Part shown: piece after piece, positions 12,558-25,172 of the stretch
Layout of the letters: each line of letters begins with the position of its first letter
Position numbering within the stretch: position 1 is the first letter of the stretch
Assembly: GCA_037447605.1 (NCBI GenBank)
Contig: CM074813.1
Coordinates: 2,073,360-2,137,359, forward strand
Source: Zygnema circumcarinatum
Lineage: Eukaryota; Streptophyta; Zygnematophyceae; Zygnematales; Zygnemataceae
Direction: 5' to 3'
Length of the DNA: 64,000 nucleotides
Notes under the pieces: model-generated
Seen by the model: only the letters and a program-made list of their open reading frames with translations
What the model was told of the DNA's origin: nothing
The model's database searches: none
Program-made: the position numbers and the translations under genes

Positions 12558-13894
12558 CACTTGCTCCTTCGCAGAGTCCCCTGCTCCTCGCCCGATTCTG
12601 CTCCTCAGAGATGAGGAAGCCTTGGTGAAGAGATCGAGCTTGACAAGGCTCCAGGAGCGGCAGCCCTCCCTCTCTGAAGCTCTCTCGGCTTCAACCCTGC
12701 GGCTGCAGAGAGTGGCAGCGAGGGAGAGGGAGTGGAGGGCTTCAGCCCTTCAACGGGAAAGCTCGGAAAGGTTTCAAGCCTGCCCGGCATCCACGTAAGT
12801 ACAAAAATACCGTATGGTATCGTATCATATCGTTTCGATTGTATTGCCGATACGCTAGCGCTGGCTCGTACCGTACAAAACGTACGCATGTGTGGGTCCA
12901 CACTCACACGTGTTTGTCCTCAGGGAGGCCAATGTCACCGTGCCAGCCCACGCACCTCTCCATATAATAAAAAGGATTTCTAATAGCCGGGTAAAGGCAG
13001 GTGCCTCGCCTATGTCGTAGTACAGAGGAGCAGTCAGACGGGGAGGGTGCAGCATGAAGAAGCTGTCCGTACTCGAGCTAGAAGGACAGGCCTAGGATAG
13101 ATAGTGGCAGCCGTCCGTGTTGTGTAATTTGAATGCGACCCCCATCCACCTCTGTACGAAACACCGTCACATGGTGTTTGTTTGCTCGACGGCAACGCAA
13201 TAAACTAACAAGGGTTCACGACTTCAGTTCGTCGACTTCCCTGTTTGAATTCAAGCACACATAATAGCACGCGGATATGCCAGTGAGGCAGTGCATCCTT
13301 TCTATACCATAAACAAACTGGAAATGGAAACCCAAATACAAAAAGTAGACCCTGCCTTCCACCATCAGTTTGAGCCACTTGACCTCTAAATAACGACACT
13401 ACTTAAGCCTGGATCCCATCTCAACCACGAGCTCATTCCATTCCGTGGATGCATGAATGGCATAGGCCCCACAAAACAACCACAAAGCGAACAATTAACA
13501 AGTCTCCCCTTTCACCACCTCAATTTTTTTGCTCATCATTCAACGATGCAACTGCACATAGCTACAGACGTGTCAAATACTCTTAAACATCAGCTTTTTT
13601 AACTTATTGTTTTGGTGGAAAATGGACAAACAAGCGACACTAAGCGATTAATTTTTTGACAGGATCTACAAAGAAGAACATCTCCATGCCCGCAGTCTGC
13701 ACTGCGGCTCCTACACAAATCTGTTAACTGATCTCCACATGTAAACGCTGTCCAATCTCGTACTCTCTACCTACTCCTCACCTCTACTCCGGCAGCGCAG
13801 CTCGAGTTGAGCCCTTCGCCACCACTTTATTGCATCCTCTCACCCTTCGAACATTTACAACTTTTTTAAAAACAAATAAAGAATTAAATATTCG
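12558..13894. promoter_or_regulatory. PRP39 upstream region and FNDC3-type gene 3' flank
   Basis: This is the presumed promoter side of PRP39. At 12805-12860 it has a cluster of GTATCGTATC/GATAC and GTACCGTAC words like those upstream of other genes in the window. The rest is A/T-rich and should hold the 3' UTR of the FN3 gene. I see no gene in it. Confidence 0.4.
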
Positions 13895-16800
13895 TCAAAC
13901 CTTTGTGCAATAGGCTGCCACTAGAGTGATCACTGTTCCGAGAACTACAAGGAACCGCCGGATTTGAACGATGTGGGTCTGTGAGAACCTCCCTGCCATG
14001 GAGGAAGCACACTCTCTAAGCGCTAAGGACAAACCCGCGAACAAGGGTAACATTTGCCTACTGCTAAACTCCGCACCACCCACCACCTTTTTCCTTTTTG
14101 CTTCTTTTCCCTCCTTTTCGCCCCTGTTCACACTCTCGGAGAGGGGCTCCGTGCTTCCCAGGCTGATGGGGCTCCAAGCGCTCGACCCGCCTCCCATTGG
14201 TCCGTTTGATCGCACTCGAAATCGATAACTCTGACCTGGCTGCAGGCCCCTTGCTTCGAACCTGCCGCGCAACTCGATCTTAGAGAAAAATTAACAAATT
14301 ATTATTTTTAAAGTTCTTCTCCTTTTCTTCCCTTCCCATTTCCCTTCCCCCCCCTTTTCCCTTTCTCATTTTTAAGGTTTCGGTCCTCTAGCTTCTTAAA
14401 TTTAAGGTTTTCTGACTCGCTTCTCCAGATTCAAGCATTGATCCTAAGAACTGACTATACAATCGTACCTATACAACAGGATGCCGAAAGCTAACATAAA
14501 AAACACAAAACCGAAAACTCTCCAAAACAATGCCCCTGAAACTCACCGTGTTTCCGTCCCCTCATAGATCGCCGCGAACTGTCCTTCTGCACCCCCCCTC
14601 TCCTCCATCTCCAATGTGTATGAGACTGTGGGAGCACATCCCTCATATCTGCTGCTTAGTTCTGCCTCCGAGCTGCTGCTATTGCTCGATGTCTCCGAAT
14701 CTCCCTCTCCATCAGAGGAAAACCTTTGGACCAATACCGAGCCTCCGATCTTATTACTCGTACTCCGAACGGAGCCTCCTGATTGGTCCTCCTTGTTGCC
14801 AGGTGTCCAGCGCAGAGAAATTGCCACTTTGGTTGCAGACAGGATTTCGGGAGCTGAGGGGGTGACAGGTGGCGCAAGGGGAAGAGTTATGGCTGCCACG
14901 TCACTTGGGGGGCTGCAGCCCTGACTATTCACAGCCTGCAATTGAACGCACATTTAGAGTGGGGTTCGTTCAGTATCATTCTAGCAACATATCTGAATGT
15001 TTGGAAGTTATTAGGGTTGGCAGGATCGCTAGCATTCCCAGGATAAGTAGGTTTTGAGCGTTGTTGAATGCGACAGGATTTAGGGTCAGCGAGCAGAACC
15101 TGCGTGCAGTTGCAAGATTAAAAAAATGGGTTTTAAGAGTTCTGATGTCTTTGGAGTTCTTAAAAATTTCGAAAATGAGGCGTGCACCTGCACTCTGAAT
15201 CGATATGTGCGTGCAGGAACGAGCCGAGTTACTTTGAAAGTCGTTGCTCCTCCCTCGTAGACCTGCAATGACGAGGGAAAACGTTTGTTCTAACTTAAGG
15301 TAAATGGGTGGAGGGAGACCGACAAGTGCATACCATGATGTTCAACCAGGTTGTAGATTTTAGGTTTCACTTCCAAAAAAAGCGAGCTTGTAAGCCAAAG
15401 GACAAGACTGACCTTGCGGAAGCTGCCTCCTTTTCCGTCATCCATACTCAACTTATAACTGTCACATGCGACAAAAAACCCCGCTTAAGGAACCTACTGA
15501 GAGTGTTCTGTCCGACCAGTTCTGCAACACATTTAAAAAGATTTAAAGCCTGCGGTTCACAGCTTGCCTAGTTGCAAGTTCTTAAAAAAATCGAGATTCC
15601 AAAATATACAGTCTGCACTTCAAATAAACTCCTGCTCCTCACATCCAAGGTCAAATGCCCCAAAGTTTTTTATTTCACAACTCTTTCGATGAAGTGCTTG
15701 AAAAGTCCATCAAACCCTATTCTAGGTTTCTTTCATCCTCAGCTTTCAGCACCTCAACATCAAAACATTAGAATTTTGTGGCTTCTCTGCTCCCGATGAC
15801 CTTCGCTTTCCTCCTCCCCTTTCCTTACCTGCTAACCGGAGCTCCGTTGTTTCCATGTGGGGAATTCCACTTAATTCTAACGGAAGTGGGTCCCGCATTA
15901 GAGTGCTGCGGAGCTCGGGGAGCTTCCGGCGGAGCGGCTTCCATGGCTACCGTTGTAACGGGACTGCATGGAGACTCTCCGATAGCATTCCGTGTCAAGA
16001 CTCGAAAGGAGTACCGCTTTCCGCTCTCCAGCCCTGCCGCACGGTACCTATTTTCCAATTCCCCGCATCCTCTCCCACTTTAGTTGTCAGACAGAGATTT
16101 TCTCTCACATATACAGCACAGCGTCTTGCGCTAAGAAGAAGCCCAAATAGGAACAAGCTACTCGAGCTTCAGCTTTGTAGAAGTTATTGATAGTTCAGGC
16201 TTTCTTGATATATGCGTTTATAAAGGGTGAAAAACATGTCATCTAGCAATTCCAGGCTTTTCAGACTTTTCAACATTTTCAGGCCTGACAACTTCCTTGC
16301 CCTGCAACGTTTTCAGAAAAAATAGACTTCTTTAGGATTTTCATTCCCTTCAAACTTTTCTGCATATCACGCCCATTTCCAACCAATGTGGAGGTATTTT
16401 CATTCTATATAGTCTTCACCACGACACCAAACCTCCAAATTTATAGGGTTTCCTGACATTCCTCACTGCTTTTAGAGTTTCAGGTCTCAATTTCGAAGGT
16501 AGTGAATATACTCGAGAGCGATGCCGCAGTAGATCTCCTCCCACTTCTCCGGACTTCCCAGCCTCCCTCCCACATTCACTCCTGAAGCCACCATAAGATT
16601 CCCCATACTCACACTCCGAGAGGAGCCCTTCCTCCTCCTCCCAAGCTTTCCCACACTGCCCCCCTTATCTTCATAGAGGTGGCCGGCGGGGCTGAAGCTG
16701 CCCAGACTGCTTATGCTGCTGCTGCTGCTGCTCTCCTTTAGGGATTTGCTGCTGCCCGAAATAAAATTTTCATCGCAGAAAACGAGGCTCTGTGTGCGGC

Positions 16801-19800
16801 CGTTCCGTAAGCCCGGGCACGCATCATACATGATGTTGGCGCCATCTGAGCACATCATCTGAAGGCTGAATGATGTCACAGGCGCGCCGTTATCACGATT
16901 TGGAGCCTGTGAGTGAGAGAAGAACAGATTTCAAACAGTTTAGACTTAGAATCTACAGTATGTTAGAGTTTCGGATTCAGATTTGAGGGTTATAGCAGCA
17001 GCGAGTGAGACTTCGTAGGGGCTACTTCGGTTCTTCACACTCTCACACTTTCAGAGTTTTGAATGGTTCGAGGAAATGTTAAGGATACTGGGCTGTTGGA
17101 AAGAGTTTCTGGCAACTCTGAAAGGGAACTTCAGGACTAAGTCTATAGGCTGCTAAGATTTCAGGGGTTTGAAAGACGTTTCTGAAGCTTCAGAATAGTA
17201 GAATGCTTGTAACATTCAGCGTTTTGGAAATTCCTGAGGACTTTAGCAGTTTAAAAGTGCTGAGTTAGAGTTATAGGTTTAACAATTGTATAATCCAAGC
17301 TTTGTGCTGACCTCCCACTGCACTGCCACCTCTGTCCCCGAGATGTGAAGCACGCTTGGGGCTCCGGGAGGCCATGGAACACCTGCCGCAGTAGTTAATA
17401 GAGAGAGAGTACTCATTGGCCCAGTACCCACTCTGTTCAAAGCCTGCACCCCTCTCCTCCCCCACTCAGGAATTAGGTAGGGATTAGACGGAGTTTAACG
17501 GAGTTAGCAATTCGAAGGAGCAGAACTTGAGCTTCGTCAGACGGTTGTACCTGCACCCGAAACGCGTATGTAGTGTACGGCTGCAGTCGCGTCACGGTGT
17601 GCGCCAAAGCAGGCCCATGGTACACATCCTGAAATTCGAACCCTAAAGCGCTGCTGTACTGGCTACTTGTGTCGCTGACAGCATCAGTCCACGTGTCACA
17701 TCCTCCCATTACAGGAAGGCTTCCGCCGTCCAAGTCAGCATCCCCTTCACTGGTGTTCCCTGAAACCTCGGAGCCATGGCCATGGCCATGGCTGACCCGC
17801 TCCTTCATGCTGAGAGGGAGCAGACCGCTTTCTCTACTTCGTCTACGGAGGTCCCAAAGAGCAGCAGGAGAGGGGCCACCTCCACTCAAACTCCGTGCAG
17901 GAGAACGGAGGAACGGTCCGTCAAAGTTTGGTGAGCTTCTATGCGGCGGCGTTCTGTAGAACGGACTGCCCTCCGCTCCGCCTTCCGGCCCGTCCAATAG
18001 CCGCAAAGGACTGCTGTCACCCCCTCCCTGCAGAGGATACCCCACTCCCTCCACTTCATTCATTCTGCGGCACCCATATCCCACATTCAACATTTGCAGC
18101 CGATATCCAAGAATTGGTGCTCCATTTGATTCCGGCGCATTCCACCTGTGTGCACCAAAACAGCACGCCAATGTCAAATTGAGTTGCTTGAGTCTTTGCT
18201 ATGTTTTACCCACAACAGCCTTCTTGACCTGAGGCCCACTCCACCTCCTTCCTCACACTCTCTCGCTCCCTCTACCACTCCCTCTTGTTCTCCCTTCTCC
18301 CTGCTCCCTTCTCTTCAGTCGGGCTCTTATCTGAGTGCAAATGTACGCCGATTAAAGCCAAGAACAGCATATAGCTACCGTCTTCAGGCAGGAACATGTT
18401 TGGAGGGAGCCACTGGACCATCGCTCTCTCTGTTTCACCTAAGAGGGATGGTAGTTGCGGTACACGAGAAGGCTGGCATAGGAGCGTCGGGAGCTGCCGG
18501 GGGAGCAATCTGAGTTACAAACGTTTCTACAGCTGCGGCCATGCAGAGAAGTCTCAATGCTTCGTTAGAATTTTGGGGGATTAGGGCTAATATGGCTCAA
18601 ATGAGGATGAGGATTAAATAAAGAGAGAGTGGGAGAAGGGAGGAGGGATTGGGGGAGACAGGAGGAGGGGCAGGGAGAGGGAGAGGGAGAGGGAGAGATT
18701 GAGAGCAGAGAGCGTTGTTGGGAAGAAGAGGCGTTCAAGTGATTGAACTTACAGCTCCAAAGGCTCGCACCAAGCATGTTCCCTGCCTGCAGACGGAAAC
18801 TATACGCTGTATTTGGCTTTAATCCGTCAACAGTTGCACTCAATTCCGGGCCCGAATAGACACACATGGAGCCCCTGCCTGAGCCTCTCTCAGCCATGAA
18901 GTCCTCATCCGTTCTCAGCTCTGACCGCTGCATCTGCAATTCCATGCAATGCAGGACCAGTTCAGTTTTCTGATCTCTGCACCTGATGGCTTTAGAGATG
19001 TAAAAAATGACTTTAGTGATTCGTTTGCAACCCCGTTTGGTGCCCAAGTAGTGCACTCCAAACGTTGACATACGAAACGTAAAGACCTTCACGTTCCTGA
19101 GGAGTAAGGCACTCATAGACATAGAAGCTGGGGAGAAAAAATGCTGACCTCAAGGCGGTATTTTGTGATGGGCGCCCCCCCGTTATGTGCAGGAGGGCTC
19201 CAACATAATGTGAGTGATGTGCGCATACGCTCAAGCAGAGCTGGGGGTGGAGGAGCATCCGGGATGGATGCTGCAGTGGTGAACATAGCTGCCAAACAGA
19301 CCCATTTACCCCCTCCCCCTCTCAAAACTACACGCAGTGCCAAACAAGTAGATCACCATCACAAATGAGCTTACTTGAACAAGATTTGGAGCCCCAGAAA
19401 GAAGAAACTTAAGAAGCAAAAGATCTTTGAGAGAGTTCAGTTGAAGTTTAACACCGCTATTCATTTGAACAACCAAACAATCCCTTTCGCCATGTTCGAC
19501 ATGTTTTTGCTCTCTAGTATAGGAAACACAGAGAACTTCCTTTTTCCAAAAACCTCAAACGATGGCGCGCCCACTGACCTTCTCCTGAATGGCCGCTTAC
19601 TCCCATCGCATTCCGTGCCTGCACACGGATCCAGTATTGATGCCCTGCATGGAACAAAAACAATACAAAAAGACAAGACAAGACAAGGCTTGTCCAGAAT
19701 TAAAGCTTGCAACTTGCAACTTGCAACTTGCAACTTGCAACTTGCAACTTGCAATCTCGCAGGTTACCAGGACCTGATCAAAGCCTCTACCTTCACTCTC

Positions 19801-22436
19801 TCTGATTCTCACCTGGTCGCAGGCCCCCCAAAGAGCAGACAGTTGCCGGTCCCTCATACGCCACTTGCCACATGTCACTGTCTGATTTGCCCGCCTTGCT
19901 CTGCTTCACCTCCAGCTGATACCTGCAACACAGGACACCACCATTCCATATCTCGATTGATAGCATGTAAGCAGATGAAAACGGAGATAGTCCACAGAAC
20001 CACAAAGAACGCCCACTTCGCGACGAATCGAAACATGTCCTTGCAACTGAAGCCAAACTAAAACTTAAAAATAAATAGAGGACAAAGGGACAAGCATGAA
20101 TCTATACTCTCGCAAAAGTAAAACTTCTATTTGGGAGTGTAAGTTTATTTAAATATTTTATTACTCATGGAGCAGGTTTCGTACCCAAGCACTGGGCTCC
20201 CTCCATTATCTGAGGGCTCCCTCCATACTACAGCTGCGCTGAAGGGCTGGAGAGCGGCAACAGCTGGCGGAGTGGGCGGCTGGGGAGGGGCTATTCCTGT
20301 ACAGATTTCGGAAGCAGTACTTGGCAGACTACTCCCAACATCATTCTGTGCTATCACTCGAAAGCGGTACGTGGTACCGCTTCTGAGTCCCCGCACTTCA
20401 CAGCTGCACCAGCCGATGGCGGAAGCGTTCATGAATAGTTGAAATGCACAAACCCTTCATAAGCTTCCTCTCCCTTCGTATTCTTCCCGTACTCTCCCAC
20501 TTTCCTCTCCTTCGCTCACTCTCTCGTCCTCTCAAATAGGAGAAATTCCATCAATGCGCAGAAACCATGGACATAAGAATGCTCTATATCTCCTCTCCCT
20601 CTTTCCCCCCTATCCTCTCTCTCTCTCATACACACACAACGACACACACACACCCCAATAATGCCACAAAGAATTCATGAGTATATGGAGTAATCTGCGT
20701 AGGAGTGCCTTCACTCAGGCCCTCCCCCTTCTGCTTCTCCCTCTCATGGTCTCTTACTATTCAATACAAAAACACAGAAAACAAGCACCAATGCCAGAAG
20801 ACCTTCCGCCTACCTCCTGTCTTCACCACTGTAGACAGGGCTGAAGGATCCCATCCCTCCTGGAGGCACATAGTAACAGCCGACCCAATCCAATGTTAGC
20901 ACCAATCTGGGGGGACGATATCGCCAAAAACTCCCCATTTTTTAAACAGAAAATCAGCTTACCAGTAGGAGGATAGTCAGCCACTCACCCTGATCGATCT
21001 CCAATGTGTAGCGCGTTACTGGGGACCCACAGCACAGGGGCTCCTGCACACCCAAGTCATAGCTCAGCATATTACGGAGGTGGGGAAGGGGACGAAGCTG
21101 GGGAAGGGTAGTCAGGAGAGAGAAAAGAACGAGAACGGGCCAGCGGAGAGAGAAGAGGGAAAGCGAGGAAGGGGAGGGGGAAAACAAGTTGATAGAACGA
21201 AGAAAAAGAAGGTAAACGAAGTAGATGGCGAAGACTGGGATAGCTGGAAAGAGAAGAAAGCCAGCGATGGGGAGAGAGAGAGAGAGGCGATGGGGAGAGA
21301 GAGAGAGAGGCGATGGGGAGAGAGAGAGAGAGGCAAAGGCACGGACCTGCCACTCTACGGTGACTGAGTTCAATGTGGTAGAGGTAGGTGTGGGTGCTGC
21401 TGGAGTGGCAGGTACGGATGGCGCTGTCCAGATGGCTGCTGGAGGGCTGTACTCGCTTGCGCCGATAAAGTTCACCGCCTGTCGGGAAGCAGGGAAAACG
21501 TAGATATGACCACAAAAAGGACGAAATGATTTCCAGGAAAAATCATGATAACAATATAACCGGTCCAACTCCTTCCAAGAAGGTCAGAGTTTGATTATTT
21601 TCGCTTCCGAGGATGAAGTTTTCATCCTCGGAAACACAAGCAGAGAGAAGGTGGGCTAGGAGAGGTTGAACCTTACCCTAACTCTGCACAAGTACTGCAC
21701 TCCGGGCTGTAATCGTGACAACTTCGCCTGCGGCTCCTCTCCCTTATAAACTTGCACGTACGCCTGCAAAATCAAAAGAATTCCTATAAAATCTGCTCAG
21801 GGACCAAAAAATCATCATTATAGTACTTGTATATGGAAAATCGCCACCAAGCACGTCGCTCATTATCATAAGAAAAAGGGAGGAAGCGTGAGATGAACGA
21901 GGGGCATGAAGAAAGTCCAAGACGGGCTCCTACCTGCGAACGTGGATCACCATCCGCCTTCGGGGATCGCGGACAAATTTCCAAACAGAACTCCGTAATT
22001 GACATCCCTCCATTGTCAGGGGAGGGCACCCACTTCACCTGTCAAATTTCCAATACAGATTACTGTGAAATAGAGATCACAAGTAGGATATTTAAACATT
22101 GGAACACATTCTGCGAAAGAAAAGCGTGAATCATGCGTGGTGCAGCAACTAGTTTGATCAAATGATGCTCCAGTGCTGGATTCCACTACCTCTCTTCAAA
22201 TTTCACCTCTCTCCACAGTGCTTGCTTCCCGGCATTACTCCCTCTCATTTCCAGCAGGCCTATCACTTCTCTCCTTTCCCGCCTCTCAACTAATCCCGCC
22301 TGCCGCTCTCTCACATCCCTCCATTTCCTCTCCTACTCTCGTCGCTGAGCTGCTCATTTTGCACCCTCCCCATTCTTGGTTATCATCCTCTCCATCCCTC
22401 ACTGTTGTCTCTGTGAACCATGCCCTCTCCCTCCCC

Positions 22437-22475
<39 letters not shown>

Positions 22476-23871
22476 NNNNNNNNNNCCCCCCCCCCCCCCC
22501 CCCTCCCACTCCCTCCCTCCCAAGTTGACCCCTACCTTGAGCGAGTTCCTGGCGCGATTTACGAGCACAGGTGCAGATGGCGGTTCAGGGACGGATGGCA
22601 GCGTGGCAAAGGCGGTGGGAACAGAAGGGGGTGGGGGGAGGGTGGGCAGAGGGGTTGCCGGTGATGGAACCACTCTTAGGCGGAATAGATACCTCCGCCC
22701 TGGGCGCAAATTTTCAAGCTGTAAATGCCAACCCCAAAAAAAAGTTTGTAAACTCCTACCAGAATTGCTGCTGCAAGCAATGAACCCAATTTTTACACAA
22801 TTAATTCACCTTATAGTTCCGCTCTTTCCCGCAGTATACCGGCGCCCATTCCGGCCAATCAGACGATGTCTCCTTGCCAATCTCTGCCAATTCTGCGGGC
22901 TTTGAATAGCTACCCTTCCGTACATTCATAAGGAGAGGAGCCCCCGCTTTAGTCCCCTTCTGCTTAAATGCTCCCCTAAATTCCGACTTTTCCGGAGCCA
23001 TCTCCAAGTAATAGCAGGCACAGTGAGGAGTTTCTGCCCACTCTAAAGAGATGCTATGCTGATCTGCAGATGCTAGAGTGGGAGGGGAAGGCTGGGGCAC
23101 TCTCGGCCACCTCTCTCGCTCTCTCTCCCCTTCTCCTAACAAGGGCGTCCGGGGTGGCCAGCTGCCCTCCAGCGCCTTCTGCCGAGACCAGGTAGGGTTG
23201 CCCTTCATGTTCCCAGTGCCACCTGGAAGCCCAGGGCTGCTGATCTCCGGACTCCCAGAGTCACGACTATGGTTCCCGTCGCTACCATCTCCTGCCACTC
23301 CTTCTCCTACTCGTACCCCCCCCCCCCTTTGGTCAGCTCGAGGGTCCACCCAGCTCCCTTCCCACCCTGAGGATCCATAGCTCCCGGGAACTGGAACTGC
23401 TCCTTTCAACAGTCCACCCCTTGCGACGGCATCCATGGATTCGTTAGATCCTTCAATATGCAAGACCGTTGGTATCCGGATCAAGCCCCCTTTCCCGTTT
23501 GACGGAACAGCGCAACTGTCGCAACTGCTGCTGCTGTTGCTGCTCGGAACTCCATTGTAGCCATTTATACAGTTACCGTTAAAGTTCCCATTTTCCTCGT
23601 CCATGCTGCTGTTGCTGTTGCTCCTATCCATGGCAGCCCTTTCGCAGATCCCTCCATGCTCCGGCTCCTCTTCCTGACTTCCTCCCTTATCTATGCCTGC
23701 CACGCTCTGAGTGTCACCTTCACTGGAGTTTCGCAGCGCCGGGATGTCGAGGAGTACAGGCGTCATCTTTCCATTAAGCGAAATTGAGGCGGCCTCTGCA
23801 GCTGTGCTTGCCGCTGCAGGCGACGGTCTTCCGTCCCGGCTTTCAGCTTCTGCACTGCTCCCGCTCTCCAT
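13895..23871 (-). CDS. FNDC3: FNDC3-like tail-anchored protein with nine fibronectin type III domains
   Basis: Twenty-one exons, high to low: 23871-22810, 22718-22536, 22038-21934, 21763-21677, 21478-21347, 21043-20989, 20859-20814, 20403-20185, 19922-19813, 19644-19579, 19288-19149, 18933-18753, 18532-18439, 18145-17551, 17443-17312, 16906-16512, 16047-15829, 15458-15413, 15262-15188, 14935-14547, 14261-13895. All phases close at about 1565 residues. After a Ser/Gly-rich N-terminus I count nine FN3 domains, each with the [VI]YxG strand, the LxPxTxYxFRV core and the APxxxxNGGxPV turn. Three of them (about domains 6, 7 and 9) carry long Ser/Gly-rich inserts. The C-terminus IRRFLVVLGTVITLVAAY is a tail anchor. 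Nine FN3 plus a C-terminal membrane anchor is the layout of animal FNDC3A/B, ER/Golgi-associated proteins of poorly known function. The last exon may hide one more intron around 13990-14130. Confidence 0.88.
18316..18413 (+). pseudogene. Inverted, decayed copy of an FN3 exon inside intron 13
   Basis: Inside intron 13 of the FN3 gene (18146-18438) the plus strand, opposite to the gene, reads LSANVRRLKPRTAYSYRLQ. It matches minus-strand exon 12 (LSATVDGLKPNTAYSFRLQ) over about 95 bases, with most bases identical by eye (e.g. GATTAAAGCCAA and CAGGCAGG). A one-base deletion after CAGGCAGG breaks the frame relative to exon 12. It is therefore an inverted segmental duplicate, not an exon of the gene as read. 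Confidence 0.75.
19707..19755. repeat. 7-bp minisatellite (CTTGCAA)n in FN3 gene intron
   Basis: About six to seven perfect tandem copies of AACTTGC/CTTGCAA lie in the intron between exons 9 and 10 of the FN3 gene. It is a simple repeat with no coding role. Confidence 0.9.
21264..21336. repeat. 24-bp tandem repeat in FN3 gene intron
   Basis: Three near-perfect copies of GATGGGGAGAGAGAGAGAGA plus GGC lie just 3' (in gene sense) of exon 5. They sit within a longer purine-rich tract from about 21110. Confidence 0.85.
22441..22503. other. Poly-C tract with a 10-N assembly gap
   Basis: A homopolymeric C run is interrupted by ten N at 22476-22485, inside intron 2 of the FN3 gene. The true length is unknown. 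The flanking exons 2 and 3 are intact and in phase, so the gap does not damage the gene model. Confidence 0.95.
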
Positions 23872-25120
23872 GGAGTAGCAGCTGGCAGAGCCCCTGCCTG
23901 CATTTCTCTCTATCTCTCTCTCTCTCTCGCCCTCCCTCTCCCTTCTCTATCTCTCGTCTAAATATCTAAGTCTCACTGCGATCGCTTGTGTGTGTTATTT
24001 TCCCTGTTCCCCCGCAATAACCCTTAGTCCCTTCCGTGAATCTCTCGTTCTCTCCCTCTTCCACACTTTTCCTCCTCAGAAAACCACCTTTACCTCCTCC
24101 CTCCTCCCTCTCCCTCCTCCCGTCCTTACCTCCTTCCCTCGCTCCCGCTCCCCTCCGTCGTCCTGCCCTCCCTCCCTCCCACCCCTCCCCTCCCCTCCCC
24201 TCCTTCCCCGCTCTCAGCGGTGCCGCTATGGCTGTGGTGCCCTCCCTCCCTCCACCTGCGCCCTAATCTCCGAGTCATGAGCTCTCCCGCCATGCCCGGT
24301 CCCGTAAGCCGCCGTACGATCGTACGAACCGTACCGTAGTCCCTCCCTCCCTCGCCCGCCTGGGGCTCAAACGCGTGGTCGCGTGAGCCTGGCGCGTGCC
24401 CACCGACACCGTCACATTTGCTCACATGTTGGTTTACAATTATTACGGAACTGAGGAAAAACTGGTTTCGCATGGAACGAGAGCGTGCGGTTTGTCGTGC
24501 TGCGGATGCGCTCGGCGTCCCGGGGAAATTAAACAGAGGAATTAAGGACAGCGGAAACTTCTTCATTATTGGTCGGTTAAGCATTTTTCATGCCCCGCTT
24601 GCGCCTAAAATGGCTGTCATTGGGCGATGCTGCCGCCGGAGAAAGGTCGGGAAAATTCAAGCCGGAAATTCAACGAACGAAAATGAAAATTTGGAGCCTA
24701 TGAAACGTCCATACAACATGTCCCGTTCTGTTGACACGCCCAGGGGGGCTCCACACTTGCTCTGGAATTCGAGGTCGCTCACTATCTATTCTGTCCTCAG
24801 ACAGTATCAAACCGTAGTATATCCGTACTCTGCAAATTCCGATTCTCCACGGAAAGCTGTACCGTAAGTCCGTAACCCCTCAACCGGTACCGTACTTGAG
24901 TCAGTGGGACCTCCCCCAGTCAATTATTTTGTCGTTTTGGCGTTTTTCGATGTCCACTCGTTTCCCTGCACGCGCCCGCCACGCCGCCTGGCATTTGACC
25001 CCCCCGCCGCCGTACGGCACCGTGCGGCCCAAGCGTGCCACTGACTTTCGGGGGGGCGCGCCAAGCAGGCACAGCCGCCTCCCTCCCTCCCGTACGGTAC
25101 GCGCGGCCGGGGGGGCGGGC

Positions 25121-25123
25121 GGT

Positions 25124-25171
<48 letters not shown>
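25121..25171. repeat. (GGCA)n microsatellite
   Basis: About twelve perfect GGCA/AGGC tetranucleotide copies lie within a GC-rich intergenic block. Confidence 0.95.

Positions 25172-25172
<1 letters not shown>

Noticed and set aside
13955-14035. tRNA-Ala-like pattern on the minus strand (CCTCC stem, ATGGCAG loop, GTTCAAATCC B-box-like word)
   Set aside because: The T-arm does not pair, the variable region is too long, and the bases encode the FNDC3 tail anchor.
19461-20061. Long plus-strand open frame across the CTTGCAA repeat
   Set aside because: It is antisense to FN3 exons 9 and 10, and the 7-bp repeat keeps frames open artificially.
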